DNA of 64,000 nt from Chlorobaculum sp. MV4-Y (GCF_025244685.1 NZ_CP104202.1:1616359-1680358), one strand, 5' to 3'. Positions 25,869 through 35,183 are shown, numbered from the stretch's first letter. Made by a program: numbers and translations. The notes: generated by a model not told the origin, from the letters alone.

Positions 25869-26231
25869 CTATTTTGCGCTTTCGCCGACCTTACCGGAAA
25901 ACGCTTTTGATCCAGCCGGAACGTTCCGCACCCTGACGTAGCGCCCGATGGTGTACACCACCGGCTCCGGCAGGCCGGTCGAGCAACTCGCCGCCTTCAG
26001 CTCGCCGAGCGTCGTCCGCGCGAACGCCTCACCGGTTTCATACGGCGAACGATCCACGCGCACGATCGCGGCGCGTTCGGAGGCCAGCGCGAGTACCGGC
26101 TCGACCGTTCCGCAGTCGTAAAGGATGACATCGGCCTCGCGGATCGCCGCCGCCCCACGCACCGTCAACAACTCCGGATCGCCCGGCCCCGCGCCAACTA
26201 TCAGAACTCTGTTTTCTCCATGCTCTACCAT
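25869..26231 (-). pseudogene. Uroporphyrinogen-III C-methyltransferase (SUMT/CobA) with internal deletion
   Basis: The 120-codon frame begins with the SUMT N-terminus ([22 protein letters not shown], then ADVILYD). After about 65 residues it passes directly to a C-terminal SUMT segment ([31 protein letters not shown]). A full enzyme has about 240-270 residues, so the SAM-binding middle is missing while the frame stays open. The full-length enzyme makes precorrin-2 for cobalamin or siroheme. It is the first gene of the decayed uptake region. Confidence 0.75.
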
Positions 26232-26635
26232 CTGCTGAATCACTCTACCGGTTTTGTTATTTCTTGAAAAACATAACGACTGACAAAAAAAAGAAGCGAA
26301 GGCCTTTTTCCTGAAAGAATTTGCGACTTCTTCACCATTATTCAAACTAATCCTACCTATTTGTATTATAAATTTATTGAAAGCAGCTGTTTCGTTTCAA
26401 TAATTAAGGTTTCTTCACTCCGCCTATTGTCGTGAAAGAAAAATTTCAAATATTGAAGCCAGTGCGTTATAGCAAAGTCAACAGATCGATTTGAACCTAT
26501 GTACCCCTCAGACGCTTCGCGATTATCGGATCCAAAAAAAAGAGTCCGTTTCACCTTCGATGGATGCGCCACGCCACTTTCAATGTTTCAAAACTTCAAA
26601 CATTATCCCCATCAATCCTTATCAGGAGCAACACC
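26232..26635. other. Divergent intergenic region of about 400 bases
   Basis: This AT-rich spacer lies between the SUMT remnant and the Mop protein gene. Short frames here have no recognisable content, and no riboswitch consensus was recognised by eye. It presumably holds promoters for both sides. Confidence 0.5.
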
Positions 26636-27061
26636 ATGAACATCAGCGCGCGTAACATCTTCAAGGGCACTGTTTCTTCGATCGTCAGGGGGGCGGTCAA
26701 TGCCGAAGTCGCCATCGTGCTCGCCAGCGGAGCTTCGATTGTTTCGATCATCACTATCGGCGCCGTCGAAAGACTCGGGCTGAAAGAGGGCATGGCGGCA
26801 AGCGCTATCGTCAAGGCGAGCACGGTCATCCTTGGCACCAATCTGCACGACGCAAAAATGAGCGCCAGGAACATCCTCTGCGGCACCGTCACCCGCGTGA
26901 TCGACGGGCCGGTCAACTGCGAGGTCGATCTCGAAATCGGCGGCGGCGACGTGCTTTCGGCGGTCATCACCCACGGCAGCGCCGAAAAGCTCGGCTTCAC
27001 CGAAGGCAGCCACGCCTGCGCCATCTTCAAGGCATCGAGCGTGATCATCGGAGTCGATTGA
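26636..27061 (+). CDS. Di-Mop molybdate/tungstate-binding protein
   Basis: This 141-residue protein is made of two tandem Mop domains of about 68 residues. Each begins with SARNIxxGTV and continues through VNxEVxIxLxxG to a KASxVILG-type end. Mop proteins (molbindins) assemble into small oligomers that store or buffer molybdate or tungstate oxyanions in the cytoplasm. AGGAG lies ten bases upstream of the ATG. It stands alone, ends at a strong terminator, and no mod transporter genes are in the window. Confidence 0.9.
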   Translation: MNISARNIFKGTVSSIVRGAVNAEVAIVLASGASIVSIITIGAVERLGLKEGMAASAIVKASTVILGTNLHDAKMSARNILCGTVTRVIDGPVNCEVDLEIGGGDVLSAVITHGSAEKLGFTEGSHACAIFKASSVIIGVD

Positions 27062-27098
27062 GCAATCGGACTACGCGCTCCCAAATCTTCTCCTCACT

Positions 27099-27138
27099 GC
27101 CCTATAAGTCCTTTACGACTTGTAGGGCGTATTTTTTA
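27099..27138 (+). terminator. Terminator after Mop gene
   Basis: GCCCTATAAGTC pairs with GACTTGTAGGGC around a short loop, followed by GTA and a run of six T. Confidence 0.88.
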
Positions 27139-27179
27139 TTACCTTGAAAAAAACGCCACCTCAACCAGCTTTCACCACT

Positions 27180-27917
27180 ATGAGCGTTTCAGGAAAAAAG
27201 GTGTGCTTCATGACCGGAGCTTCGGGCAAGCTCGGAAGCGAAATCGCGCTCGCTGTCGCCGGACAGGGTTACTCGATCTTTTTTACGTGGCAGCACTCGG
27301 AGGAGCGGGCGCAGGAGACACTCGAAAAAATCCGCTGGGTCAGCCCGGAGTCGCAGATGGCGCGGTGCGACGTTTCGAGCGTCGCCGCGATCAAACAGGC
27401 CTTCGCAGCCTTCAGCGAGCACTTCGACCGCCTCGACCTGCTCATCACGAGCGCCTCAAACTTTTTCCGCACTCCCCTGCTCGACGTGACCGAACCGGAA
27501 TGGGACAGCCTCGTCGATACCAATCTCAAAGGTGCATTCTTCACGATGCAGCAGGCATCGCGGATCATGCTTAAACAACCGTTCGTCTCGCGCATCATCA
27601 CGATGACCGATATTTCAGCAAATCTCGTGTGGCGGAATTACGCGCCCTACACAGTCTCGAAGTCGGGCATCCAGCACCTCACGAGAGTTTTCGCCAAGGA
27701 AATGGCTCCGAAAATTCTCGTCAACTCCATCGCGCCGGGCACCATCTCGGCCTACTCCGGGCGCGATGAGGAACCGGAAGCCGACCTCGTCGGCAAAATC
27801 CCTCTGGAGCGGCTCGGCGACCCGATGGACATCGTCGCGGCGATCCGCTTTCTGATGGAGACCGAATACATCACCGGTCAGGTGTTCAACGTAGACGGCG
27901 GGCGGATGTTGTTCTAA
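27180..27917 (+). CDS. Short-chain dehydrogenase/reductase
   Basis: This 245-residue NAD(P)H-dependent oxidoreductase has the Rossmann motif TGASGKLG (residues 12-19). The NNAG position is changed to SASN, the catalytic serine lies in TMTDIS, and the YXXXK pair is in YAPYTVSK. The weak NNAG and the TDIS/YTVSK arrangement resemble pteridine reductase-like SDRs (FolM/PTR1), but the substrate is uncertain. The ATG at 27180 begins the first strand. The gene is flanked by a terminator upstream and appears to be its own transcription unit. Confidence 0.82.
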   Translation: MSVSGKKVCFMTGASGKLGSEIALAVAGQGYSIFFTWQHSEERAQETLEKIRWVSPESQMARCDVSSVAAIKQAFAAFSEHFDRLDLLITSASNFFRTPLLDVTEPEWDSLVDTNLKGAFFTMQQASRIMLKQPFVSRIITMTDISANLVWRNYAPYTVSKSGIQHLTRVFAKEMAPKILVNSIAPGTISAYSGRDEEPEADLVGKIPLERLGDPMDIVAAIRFLMETEYITGQVFNVDGGRMLF

Positions 27918-28095
27918 ATAATGAACTATGAGCCGGGGATTGAATTTCAAACTCTTTTCCCTCTCCGTCAATTTCAACCGTTACGTCCCGCTGCTCAAGT
28001 CGCGCAACCCGGCAACCGGGAACAAGCCAACCGTTGCATCTGTTATTTTTCCTATATTTAAGTAATTGGCTCACTAAAATATTCCATCGATTACT

Positions 28096-28386
28096 ATGGA
28101 ACACCAGATACCGGTCAACAATATATCCGAGGAGCAGCCCAAAACCGGCCCGGCTGTTCATGATGAAATTCCTGAACCTTTCAGGGAGGTCAGCCAGAAA
28201 GTTTCGGCAGCTTTCAACAAATTCAAGGAGAGCGAAACCTGGGAAAAGGTGCTCGACGCGCGCGACAAAGCCAAGGAGTACATCACGGAAAATCCGGTGA
28301 ACTCGTTCTTTTACGCTCTTGGCGGCGGCATATTGCTCGGTTTTTTTGCTGAAGAGGGAAAAATAGGGAAACCCATTATCGCATGA
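28096..28386 (+). CDS. YqjD/ElaB-like small membrane-anchored protein
   Basis: This 96-residue protein has an amphipathic helical body (FREVSQKVSAAFNKFKESETWEKVLDARDKAKEYITENP) and a C-terminal Gly-rich hydrophobic helix (FFYALGGGILLGFFAEEG). The plan matches the DUF883/YqjD-ElaB family of ribosome- or membrane-associated stress proteins. Its stop overlaps the start of the next gene by four bases, and a third gene follows, mirroring the enteric yqjD-yqjE-yqjK trio. Confidence 0.7.
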   Translation: MEHQIPVNNISEEQPKTGPAVHDEIPEPFREVSQKVSAAFNKFKESETWEKVLDARDKAKEYITENPVNSFFYALGGGILLGFFAEEGKIGKPIIA

Positions 28387-28790
28387 GCGGGATGAAACAG
28401 GAGCCGAGTAAACTCAACCGTAAAGCAGACCTGGATCGACCGAGGAGAGGCATCCCCGGGCTGATCGACAGTACTGTCAATTCGACCATCGAAGACCTGA
28501 AGGCCATCATCGATGCAAAGCTCGAACTGTTCAAGATCGAGCTGACCGACAAGGTAGCACTGGTCAGCGCACTGGTGATGCTGCTCGTCGTGCTCCTGAT
28601 CGGCGTCGCCTACCTGATCACCACCATTGCCCTGCTTTTTGGCGAGCTGTTCGGCCACACCTGGCTCGGCTATCTCCTGGTGAGCCTGCTGTTCCTTGTC
28701 ACTTTCGCGTTTTTCACCAAAGTCAAGCCGAATGCGCTGAAGAACTTCATCCATAAAATCCTTCTCTCCGCCCATGACGACCGCCAATGA
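28383..28790 (+). CDS. Phage-holin-superfamily membrane protein (YqjE-like)
   Basis: This 135-residue protein has a cytoplasmic helix (LIDSTVNSTIEDLKAIIDAKLELFKIELTDK) and two strong transmembrane helices (ALVSALVMLLVVLLIGVAYLI and LLVSLLFLVTFAFF). This is the Holin-X/YqjE pattern, which is not phage-derived in this setting. It overlaps both neighbours, by 4 bases upstream and 17 bases downstream, so it belongs to a coupled three-gene operon. Confidence 0.78.
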   Translation: MSGMKQEPSKLNRKADLDRPRRGIPGLIDSTVNSTIEDLKAIIDAKLELFKIELTDKVALVSALVMLLVVLLIGVAYLITTIALLFGELFGHTWLGYLLVSLLFLVTFAFFTKVKPNALKNFIHKILLSAHDDRQ

Positions 28791-29193
28791 CCCGATCAAA
28801 AATATCCAGTCGAGAATCGACGAGCTGGAGCAGACTATCAGCGACCGCGGGGAAAAAATCAGAGAGCGAACCCGGCAACTGAAAGAGGATTTGCAGGAGG
28901 AGTTGTCGCCGGTGGAGATGCTCAAGCGGCACCCCGTGGAGGCAGCCGGCGTCTCGTTCGTTACCGGCATCGTTGCGGGCCGCGTCATCCGGTCACTCTT
29001 CAGCCGTTCGAAACGCCAGGCCACCGCCGTCGAAACCACACAAACCAGACCGCAGACTTTTCAGGCAAATCCCCCCTCCCCGATCGCCGTCGCGGTTGGA
29101 GCCATCGGCGCAGAACTGCTGCATACCATCAAAGACCTTGCCGTCACCTGGCTCAAAAGCCAGGTCGAGAGCAAAAAGCGCAAAGCCTCATGA
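28774..29193 (+). CDS. YqjK-position protein with coiled coil and membrane helix
   Basis: This 139-residue protein has an N-terminal coiled coil (RIDELEQTISDRGEKIRERTRQLKEDLQEE), a conserved VEMLKRHPVEAAGVSFVTGIVAGRVIRSLF segment with a short hydrophobic helix, a Thr/Gln/Pro linker and a C-terminal amphipathic helix. It is the third member of the YqjD/YqjE-like set; its own family I do not recognise with certainty. An envelope-stress or membrane-organising role is inferred. Confidence 0.68.
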   Translation: MTTANDPIKNIQSRIDELEQTISDRGEKIRERTRQLKEDLQEELSPVEMLKRHPVEAAGVSFVTGIVAGRVIRSLFSRSKRQATAVETTQTRPQTFQANPPSPIAVAVGAIGAELLHTIKDLAVTWLKSQVESKKRKAS

Positions 29194-29207
29194 ACTGAGG
29201 CTTTGCG
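29179..29207. terminator. Perfect hairpin at end of the yqj-like operon
   Basis: CGCAAAGCCTCA and TGAGGCTTTGCG form a 12-bp stem with a five-base loop spanning the stop codon of the upstream gene. No T-run follows on either strand, so termination is likely but not certain. It could also end the convergent lptE transcript. Confidence 0.55.
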
Positions 29208-29293
29208 GCAATGGGACTGATGGGATTCTTGAGACCTGTGAAACAAAAACCCGCCTCCCCCTCTTCAATTCATAATTCATAATTCTCTTCCCC

Positions 29294-29803
29294 CTACCAG
29301 TTCGAGATCATCTGGTTAAAGAGGTCGTCAACGGCCATGCTGTAGGCGCTCTTTATAGCGGCTTGCTGCGCGATGTAATTTCCGACCTTATAATCAGCGA
29401 AGCCAACGAAGGTTTGCGAGAAGAGCTTGCTGTTTTTGACCTGGTCGTCGAAGTCGGCTTGCAGCACAATCGTGATCCGGTTGGTCACGGCCCGCTCCGT
29501 GGCGCTGCCGAGTTGGCTCGGCTCGTCACTGTAGGAGACGATCGAGCCTTTCAGCACCGCGTTGGCGCGTGAAGGATCGGGCTCGATCGAGAGCGTACTT
29601 TGCGATTCGATCTTGTTGATGAGGCTTCGGGTGATGCCCTCCCTGAACTCCGCGATACCGGCATACGTGGTGTCATCGAACAGCGGCACGGCAACCGTGT
29701 GCAAATGCGGAGGAAGCATTCCGCCCGAAAAGCTGTAGCATCCCTGCAAAATGAGCGTCACAAGCGCAAACAGCGCGAAAAGGAATCTGGTCGTCTTGCG
29801 CAT
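29294..29803 (-). CDS. lptE: LptE-type LPS-assembly lipoprotein
   Basis: This 169-residue lipoprotein has the lipobox LILQGC and the start of mature LptE: CYSFSGGMLPPHLHTVAVPLFDDTTYAGIAEFREGITRSLINKIESQS. These features match the LptE/DUF4136-like family of Bacteroidetes and Chlorobi that plugs LptD in the outer membrane and helps deliver LPS. It lies 11 bases downstream of an SDR gene on the same strand, at the end of the RuBisCO-like cassette; the functional link may be only positional. Confidence 0.8.
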   Translation of the reverse strand: MRKTTRFLFALFALVTLILQGCYSFSGGMLPPHLHTVAVPLFDDTTYAGIAEFREGITRSLINKIESQSTLSIEPDPSRANAVLKGSIVSYSDEPSQLGSATERAVTNRITIVLQADFDDQVKNSKLFSQTFVGFADYKVGNYIAQQAAIKSAYSMAVDDLFNQMISNW

Positions 29804-29814
29804 GGCGGTCGTAG

Positions 29815-30639
29815 TTAATAGGTTTGCCGGTCGATTCTGTTCGTCAGTTTACGAAACGGATAGCTCAGAAGCATCATCTTCTTGCGTTTTCCGTCGAGCG
29901 CGGAGAGATAGATCCCCGTCTTGCCGTCGCTCCACGGCGAGGCCATCTTCACCGCGTAGCGTGCCGCACGGTCGGGGCTTTGGGCGAAGATGTCGAGAAT
30001 GATGTTGAAGGTACTCAGCTGCTTTTGCAGTTCCGGGGTCGGATGCTCCGGATGGTTGATCTCCGTGCGCACCAAACCGGGATGGAGCAGCATAACCGAA
30101 AGAGCGGTTTTGCGATACTCCTCGGCCATGGCGAAGGTGAATCGCGCAATGGCCGCTTTGGTCGATCCGTAGGCCGAAATGAACGGAGTGTTCGAGCCTT
30201 TGTCGGTGCCCGATCCGGCCATGTTGATGATTTTGCCGCGTCTGCCGGTCGAGAGAAAATAACGGACGGCGGCGCGGCTGCCGTTGTAGGTTCCCTTGAG
30301 ATTGGTGTCGATCACCCGCGCCCAGGCGTCGGGATCGCTGTCGCTGACGCTGGCAAAGGGATCGGAGATGCCTGCGTTGTTAATGAAGCTGTCGATAGCT
30401 CCGAACCGCCGGACGGCGGCCTCGACGAGCGCTTCGACGCTGGCGTACGACGAAACGTCGCAGACGTGGCCATAAACCGAACCATCGGGATAGTCGCGGA
30501 GGGCGGCTTCGACATTCTCACGGCGGCTTGAGGTGATGACCACCTTTGCGCCCTCGCGGACGAACTCGCGAGCGATTGCCCTGCCGATGCCTTTGGTCGA
30601 GCCGGTGATGACGGCGACCTTGTTCTCAAGCTGCTTCAT
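29815..30639 (-). CDS. Short-chain dehydrogenase/reductase of the RuBisCO-like cassette
   Basis: This 274-residue SDR has the nucleotide motif TGSTKGIG (residues 13-20), NNAG near residue 88, a catalytic serine in INMAGSGTDKG and YGSTK as the YXXXK site. The C-terminal tail is longer than in core SDRs. It follows the RuBisCO-like gene by 34 bases on the same strand and precedes lptE by 11. As it lies beside a sugar-phosphate enolase-type protein and an aldolase/SDR fusion, oxidation or reduction of a hydroxy-ketone intermediate is plausible. Confidence 0.85.
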   Translation of the reverse strand: MKQLENKVAVITGSTKGIGRAIAREFVREGAKVVITSSRRENVEAALRDYPDGSVYGHVCDVSSYASVEALVEAAVRRFGAIDSFINNAGISDPFASVSDSDPDAWARVIDTNLKGTYNGSRAAVRYFLSTGRRGKIINMAGSGTDKGSNTPFISAYGSTKAAIARFTFAMAEEYRKTALSVMLLHPGLVRTEINHPEHPTPELQKQLSTFNIILDIFAQSPDRAARYAVKMASPWSDGKTGIYLSALDGKRKKMMLLSYPFRKLTNRIDRQTY

Positions 30640-30673
30640 GACGACACGTTTCAGCTCCCGGCAGCGCCCCGAT

Positions 30674-31981
30674 TCAGTCCTGCTTTTTCAGCGCGCTCTG
30701 ATCAAGCATGGCCTGAAGTTCGGGATGGGTCTCGGCCCGGGTTTCGATTGAAATACCCTGCTCGATAGCCTCCCACGCCTGCCTGATGCTCTTCGCGCCA
30801 GCTTTAGGCCCCATCGGATGACCGAAAACGCCACGCCCGGGCACAAAGCCGAAATCGACGCTGCCAACCTTTTCATAGACGGTCTGAAGCGTCAGCGCCG
30901 AATCGCTGCCGCCGGGCACCGGAAGGCACGGCTTGATGCGCCCCATCGGCTTGGTGCACTCGATCACGTTTTCGAGCACCTCCTCTTCGGGGGTCATCAT
31001 GCGCCCGCCGAAACCAGGCATAATCACCACGTCGAGTCCGGCGAGGCGCTGCAACTTCGTCATCACCTTGGAGTGAATGCCGTATTTTTCCATCCTGCTG
31101 AACGAGGCGATAAACGGAAAATGGCCGATGAGCGGCACCTGCGTGTAGTTGCTGAGCATCCGGACGGCGCTCAGTCCCACCGGAAGCGCATTGATGAGCA
31201 GGGCGTTGGCGCCGTTGCGCACGGCAACATCGTGCTTCTCCATCAGGCTGTCCACCTCGTCGGTGATGTTGGCCAGGTAAATCTTGGGTTCGCCGGTCTC
31301 GGCCTCCGCCTTGCGCCGCGCCTTGCCGAGATGAGCCGCACGCTCTTCGATGCTCGACCAGGTTACATCGGCCAGCATTTCGTCATCCTTGGCAATATCG
31401 AGCCCGCCCAGCCAGCTCTGGTAGGCGATCTCCGCAAACTCCTCAGGACTGAGACCGATATTTGGCTTGACGACGCCGAAGAAGATCGGCCGTCCGTGAG
31501 CGTTGAGAATGTCGCGCAGCCCTTCGATGCCGAACTTCGGCCCCTCGAAATCGGCGAGATAGGTGTCGGGAAAGTGAATGTCCATCAGCTTCACCACCGG
31601 TACGCCCGGCGTGAAGTAGGTGCCCTCACCGCAAACAGCGGTCAGAAGATTGGGAATCTTTGGCCCGAAATTGCAGTGCGGATGGGCAATCGTCACGCGA
31701 CAGGCATGAATCTTGCCGGTCTCGGAGTGCTTTACCGGATAGCTGAGCTGCTCCAGCTCCTCGATCACATCGTAATCGATCACCTTGGCGGCGTGCACCG
31801 GCCTGAAGTCTTCGTCAACGCCTACCCTCTTCCACTGAGCGGTTGACTGTTCACTGCAGAAATGGGCGAGAGCGGTCTCGATATCACCAACGCATTCGAG
31901 GTAATAGTCGAGAACAAGGTATTGCTCCATGTCGAGCGATTCCCTGGAAGCAAAAAAACCTTTGACGTCTTCAGCATTCAT
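30674..31981 (-). CDS. RuBisCO-like protein (form IV)
   Basis: This 435-residue protein is a RuBisCO large-chain homologue of the green sulfur bacterial type. The carbamylation and metal site is kept ([11 protein letters not shown]198 and D199-E201), as is the lysine of VKPN (K172). The loop 6 catalytic lysine is replaced ([10 protein letters not shown]327), and the GHFPFIASF and VPGGSDS motifs differ from true RuBisCO. It should therefore enolise a substrate without fixing CO2. The Chlorobaculum tepidum homologue affects sulfur oxidation and stress response, and its substrate is unknown. The ATG at 31981 gives the known N-terminus. It is part of a co-directional cassette with LsrF-like and aldolase/SDR proteins. 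Confidence 0.95.
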   Translation of the reverse strand: MNAEDVKGFFASRESLDMEQYLVLDYYLECVGDIETALAHFCSEQSTAQWKRVGVDEDFRPVHAAKVIDYDVIEELEQLSYPVKHSETGKIHACRVTIAHPHCNFGPKIPNLLTAVCGEGTYFTPGVPVVKLMDIHFPDTYLADFEGPKFGIEGLRDILNAHGRPIFFGVVKPNIGLSPEEFAEIAYQSWLGGLDIAKDDEMLADVTWSSIEERAAHLGKARRKAEAETGEPKIYLANITDEVDSLMEKHDVAVRNGANALLINALPVGLSAVRMLSNYTQVPLIGHFPFIASFSRMEKYGIHSKVMTKLQRLAGLDVVIMPGFGGRMMTPEEEVLENVIECTKPMGRIKPCLPVPGGSDSALTLQTVYEKVGSVDFGFVPGRGVFGHPMGPKAGAKSIRQAWEAIEQGISIETRAETHPELQAMLDQSALKKQD

Positions 31982-32080
31982 AATTTGATTCAATAAGCCG
32001 CTGCACGGTTATAAAAAGCGGGAGGCAGATACTACCACCTCCCTGTTGACAATCAAGGCGGAACAGTACCGCCGGACAAA

Positions 32081-32962
32081 TTACTTCGCGGCCACGAGCG
32101 TATTGAAATACTCGTAGGCTTCGTTCGGAGTGAATCCCTCGTGAACGATCTTGTTGACCGCGAGCATCATCTCCTCGGGATTGTCGCTCTGGAAGATGTT
32201 GCGGCCCATATCGACGCCAGCCGCACCCTCCTGGATGGCTTTGTACGACATGGTCAGCGCATCGAGTTCGGGAAGCTTCTTGCCGCCAGCCATCACAATC
32301 GGCACCGGGCAGGAGGCGATGACGGTCTCGAAATCTTCCGGCACGTAGTAGGTCTTGACGATCTGTGCACCAAGTTCCGCGCAGATGCGGGTGGCGAGGC
32401 GGAAGTACTTTGCGTCACGCACCATGTCCTTACCGACGGCGGTCACAGCCATCGTCGGAATGCCATAGCGCAGGCCCATATCGACCAGCTTGGTCATGTT
32501 ATGAATCGATCGGGTCTCGTACTCGCCGCCGATGAAGACCTGGAGCGTGATGCAGGCGACGTTCATGCGGATGGCGTCCTCGATGTCAACCGCCAGCTCT
32601 TCGTCCGACAGCTCCTTGAGAATGCTCGGGCCGCCGCTGCACCGCATGACAACCGCCTTGGTGAGGCTCGGCGGAACGGTGGTGCGCAGGATGCCGCGGG
32701 TCAGCATGATGGCGTCGGCGTGCTTCATGAGCGGCACGATGTTCACGTCGGGACGCTCCAGACCGGTGGTCGGCCCCTGGAAGTAACCGTGGTCGATGGC
32801 GAACATCACCGTCTTGCCGGTATCGGGACGGAAAATCCTCGACAGGCGGTTCTTCATGCCCCAGTCGAGCGAGTGAGCGCCTTTCAGAAAAAAGCCGTGC
32901 GTATTGACCGGAATGTCGGTGTAATACTCTTTCGCCTGTTTGTCCTTATCGTACTCCGCCAT
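32081..32962 (-). CDS. LsrF-like thiolase/class I aldolase (DeoC/LsrF family)
   Basis: This 293-residue TIM-barrel enzyme closely follows E. coli Lsr[36 protein letters not shown], then [38 protein letters not shown] and the Schiff-base-type GGKKLPE. LsrF is a thiolase that splits the phosphorylated AI-2 breakdown product into dihydroxyacetone phosphate and acetyl-CoA. No other lsr genes are present. Its location 99 bases upstream of the RuBisCO-like gene and 52 bases after an aldolase/SDR gene suggests a related phospho-diketone step. AGGAG lies upstream of the start. Confidence 0.88.
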   Translation of the reverse strand: MAEYDKDKQAKEYYTDIPVNTHGFFLKGAHSLDWGMKNRLSRIFRPDTGKTVMFAIDHGYFQGPTTGLERPDVNIVPLMKHADAIMLTRGILRTTVPPSLTKAVVMRCSGGPSILKELSDEELAVDIEDAIRMNVACITLQVFIGGEYETRSIHNMTKLVDMGLRYGIPTMAVTAVGKDMVRDAKYFRLATRICAELGAQIVKTYYVPEDFETVIASCPVPIVMAGGKKLPELDALTMSYKAIQEGAAGVDMGRNIFQSDNPEEMMLAVNKIVHEGFTPNEAYEYFNTLVAAK

Positions 32963-33014
32963 CGTGTGATCTCCTGGTTCGGTTATGGTTTTAAATGAAA
33001 AGCTACGCTATTGA

Positions 33015-35135
33015 TTACCGCAGCGCGGCGGCGATGTTGCCACCGTCAACCGTGGTAATCGAGCCAGTCGTCTTGGTTTCGAGCGCCAGATGGACGAACG
33101 CATCCGCCACATCCTCCGCCGAAACTTCGAGGCCGAGCAGATTGCCCGCCATGTAATCTTTTTCGGACAAACCGCGTGCCGCCGAGCGGGCCTTGATCAT
33201 CTCCGGCGTGAGCAGGCCGCTGCGGATGCGGTCGGCATTGACACCGTTGGCGCGGATGCCGTCGCGCCCGTGATCGAGCGCGTACTGGCGGAGCAAAAAG
33301 AGCGTCGCGGCTTTCGGCAGGCCGTAGGGGCCGAAGTCCGGGCCGGGATTGACGGCCTGTTTCGAGACGTTGTAGAGCAGCACGCCACCGGTGCCTTGAC
33401 GGCGCATAACGCGGACGGCGTTCTGCGAAATGGTCTGGTGCGAGAAGAAGTTCAGCTCGAAGCTCCTGCGGAGCAGATCGTCGGAGACATCACCAATTCT
33501 GCCCTGCCATGCGACACCGACGTTCGAGACGACGATATCAAGGCCACCGAAGGTGCGGCTGAGCAGATCGAACGCCTCGCGAACCGCGGCAGCATTCGTG
33601 ACGTCACACGGAATCGTGAGCGTGCCGGGGCCGAGTTCATCCGCTGCCTTTTCGAGCGCCGCCGAATCGAGATCCATGATGACGATCTCCGCGCCTTTCG
33701 CCTTGAACGCCTTCGCCGTAGCCAGGCCGATGGCTCCAGCGCCACCGGTGACAAGCGCCACCTTTCCGGCGAATTCACCTCCGTTATGGCTCTTGCGTAC
33801 CTTGGCCTGCTCCATGTCCCAGTACTCTATCTCAAATGCGTCCTTCTCGGAGATCGACTCAAAACAGCCGATCGATTCAGCGTCGAGCATCGCCACCGCC
33901 GAGTGCTCGGCGATATCGGCCGTGAGCTTCGCGTCGGCGACCGAACGTCCAAGGCCAAAGAGGCCAAGGCCTGGCACGAGCACGACGCGCGGCATCGGAT
34001 CGATCATCGAAACACTCATCCCTGTGGCTGCCTGCTGACACTCGAAATAAGCGCGATACTCCTCCGTGAAGCGCTCAACGCGCGCCCTGAGTTCCTTGCC
34101 GAACCCTTCGAGATCGGCGGCATCCGGCGCTGGAGCCACGAGCGGGTGATTCTTGGTGCGAATGATGAAGTCCGGCGTCATCGCCCCTTTTTTGCTGAAC
34201 GCTTCGAGGTCGGCGATTTTGAGATAGTCGAGCAGCGCGGGCGAGGTTCTGAATTCAAGCACAAAGCTCTGGTAATCCTTCTCGCCGGGGGTCTTCTCGA
34301 ACGAACACGCGCCACGCACGATGGGGGCAACCTCTTCGACGCTGGCGATCTGCGCGGGCATTTCGAAGACAGCGAACGACTTGCGTTCGGCGGAAGCGAT
34401 GCGCTCCTCGATTCGGTTGACGCCGTCGATCATGCGGTCATACGCCTCTTTGGCCGAATCACCAAAGGTCACCAGACCATGTTTGTGCAGCACAAGCCCC
34501 TCGATAGAGGGATTCGCCTCGTAAGCGTCGTGAGCGAGATTGGCCAGGCCGAGACCCGGCTGGATGTAGGGAACCTGTCCGTAATCATCGCCAAGCGCCT
34601 CGCGGCAAAGACGCTCACCCTCGGTCTGGTTGCTCAGTGTGAGCAGCGCCAGCGAGTGGGTGTGCATGATGTAACGGTGAGGCAGGAAGGCGTGAAGCAG
34701 GGTTTCGATCGAAGGACTGAGCGAACGGCTGACCATGCGGTCGGTCAGGGTGAAGAGGTTCAAAAAAAGGAAATTCTTGAACTCCCTGGTCGAGAAACGG
34801 CGGATATCCTCTTCGCTGTGCCGCTGCCCAGACTCGTACATCTTCTGGAGCTTGCGGAGCGGATCGATGCGCACCGGCGTGAAATCCCCGGCATCAACCG
34901 ACGCCAGATTGACGCCGCTGGCCTTGATGAAGATGACGTTGACATGGTTGCCGATGAAATCGGTCAGTTCGCACTTCACGGAGGTGTTGCCGCCGCCGTG
35001 CATGACCAGCCGATCATCCTTGCCGAGCAGCCTCGACGCATAGACCAGCTCCACCAGTTCCGCGGGAGTATCGGCGGCGTCGATACGGCCTGCCGCCGTC
35101 ATGTTCAGATCGGACTCGTTCCAGAGATTCTTCAT
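33015..35135 (-). CDS. Bifunctional class II aldolase / short-chain dehydrogenase
   Basis: This 706-residue fusion has two parts. The N-terminal half (to about 400) is a class II aldolase/adducin domain: RLVMHGGGNTSVK, FIKASG, HTHSLALLTL as metal-ligand histidines, and LVLHKHGLVTFG. The C-terminal part (from about 455) is an SDR: ALVTGGAGAIGLATAKAF, SNVGVAWQG and a YGLPKAA catalytic pair. The layout matches rhamnulose-1-phosphate aldolase/lactaldehyde dehydrogenase-type proteins, but no rhamnose genes are near. It is the first large gene of the RuBisCO-like cassette and could make or cleave a deoxyketose phosphate. Confidence 0.88.
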   Translation of the reverse strand: MKNLWNESDLNMTAAGRIDAADTPAELVELVYASRLLGKDDRLVMHGGGNTSVKCELTDFIGNHVNVIFIKASGVNLASVDAGDFTPVRIDPLRKLQKMYESGQRHSEEDIRRFSTREFKNFLFLNLFTLTDRMVSRSLSPSIETLLHAFLPHRYIMHTHSLALLTLSNQTEGERLCREALGDDYGQVPYIQPGLGLANLAHDAYEANPSIEGLVLHKHGLVTFGDSAKEAYDRMIDGVNRIEERIASAERKSFAVFEMPAQIASVEEVAPIVRGACSFEKTPGEKDYQSFVLEFRTSPALLDYLKIADLEAFSKKGAMTPDFIIRTKNHPLVAPAPDAADLEGFGKELRARVERFTEEYRAYFECQQAATGMSVSMIDPMPRVVLVPGLGLFGLGRSVADAKLTADIAEHSAVAMLDAESIGCFESISEKDAFEIEYWDMEQAKVRKSHNGGEFAGKVALVTGGAGAIGLATAKAFKAKGAEIVIMDLDSAALEKAADELGPGTLTIPCDVTNAAAVREAFDLLSRTFGGLDIVVSNVGVAWQGRIGDVSDDLLRRSFELNFFSHQTISQNAVRVMRRQGTGGVLLYNVSKQAVNPGPDFGPYGLPKAATLFLLRQYALDHGRDGIRANGVNADRIRSGLLTPEMIKARSAARGLSEKDYMAGNLLGLEVSAEDVADAFVHLALETKTTGSITTVDGGNIAAALR

Positions 35136-35183
35136 AAGGATTGAACTATTCCTGTAATCACGGTTAAAGTTGCGATGCGCTGC

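Noticed and set aside
26232-26635. Cobalamin or molybdenum-cofactor riboswitch between the SUMT remnant and the Mop gene
   Set aside because: I looked for conserved boxes on both strands and found none.
28383-28790. Prophage holin
   Set aside because: The holin-superfamily label is structural; neighbours are YqjD/YqjK-like genes and there are no other phage genes in the window.
33090-35144. 684-codon plus-strand frame opposite the aldolase/SDR gene
   Set aside because: Antisense shadow of a gene with clear aldolase and SDR motifs; long only because of high GC and codon bias.
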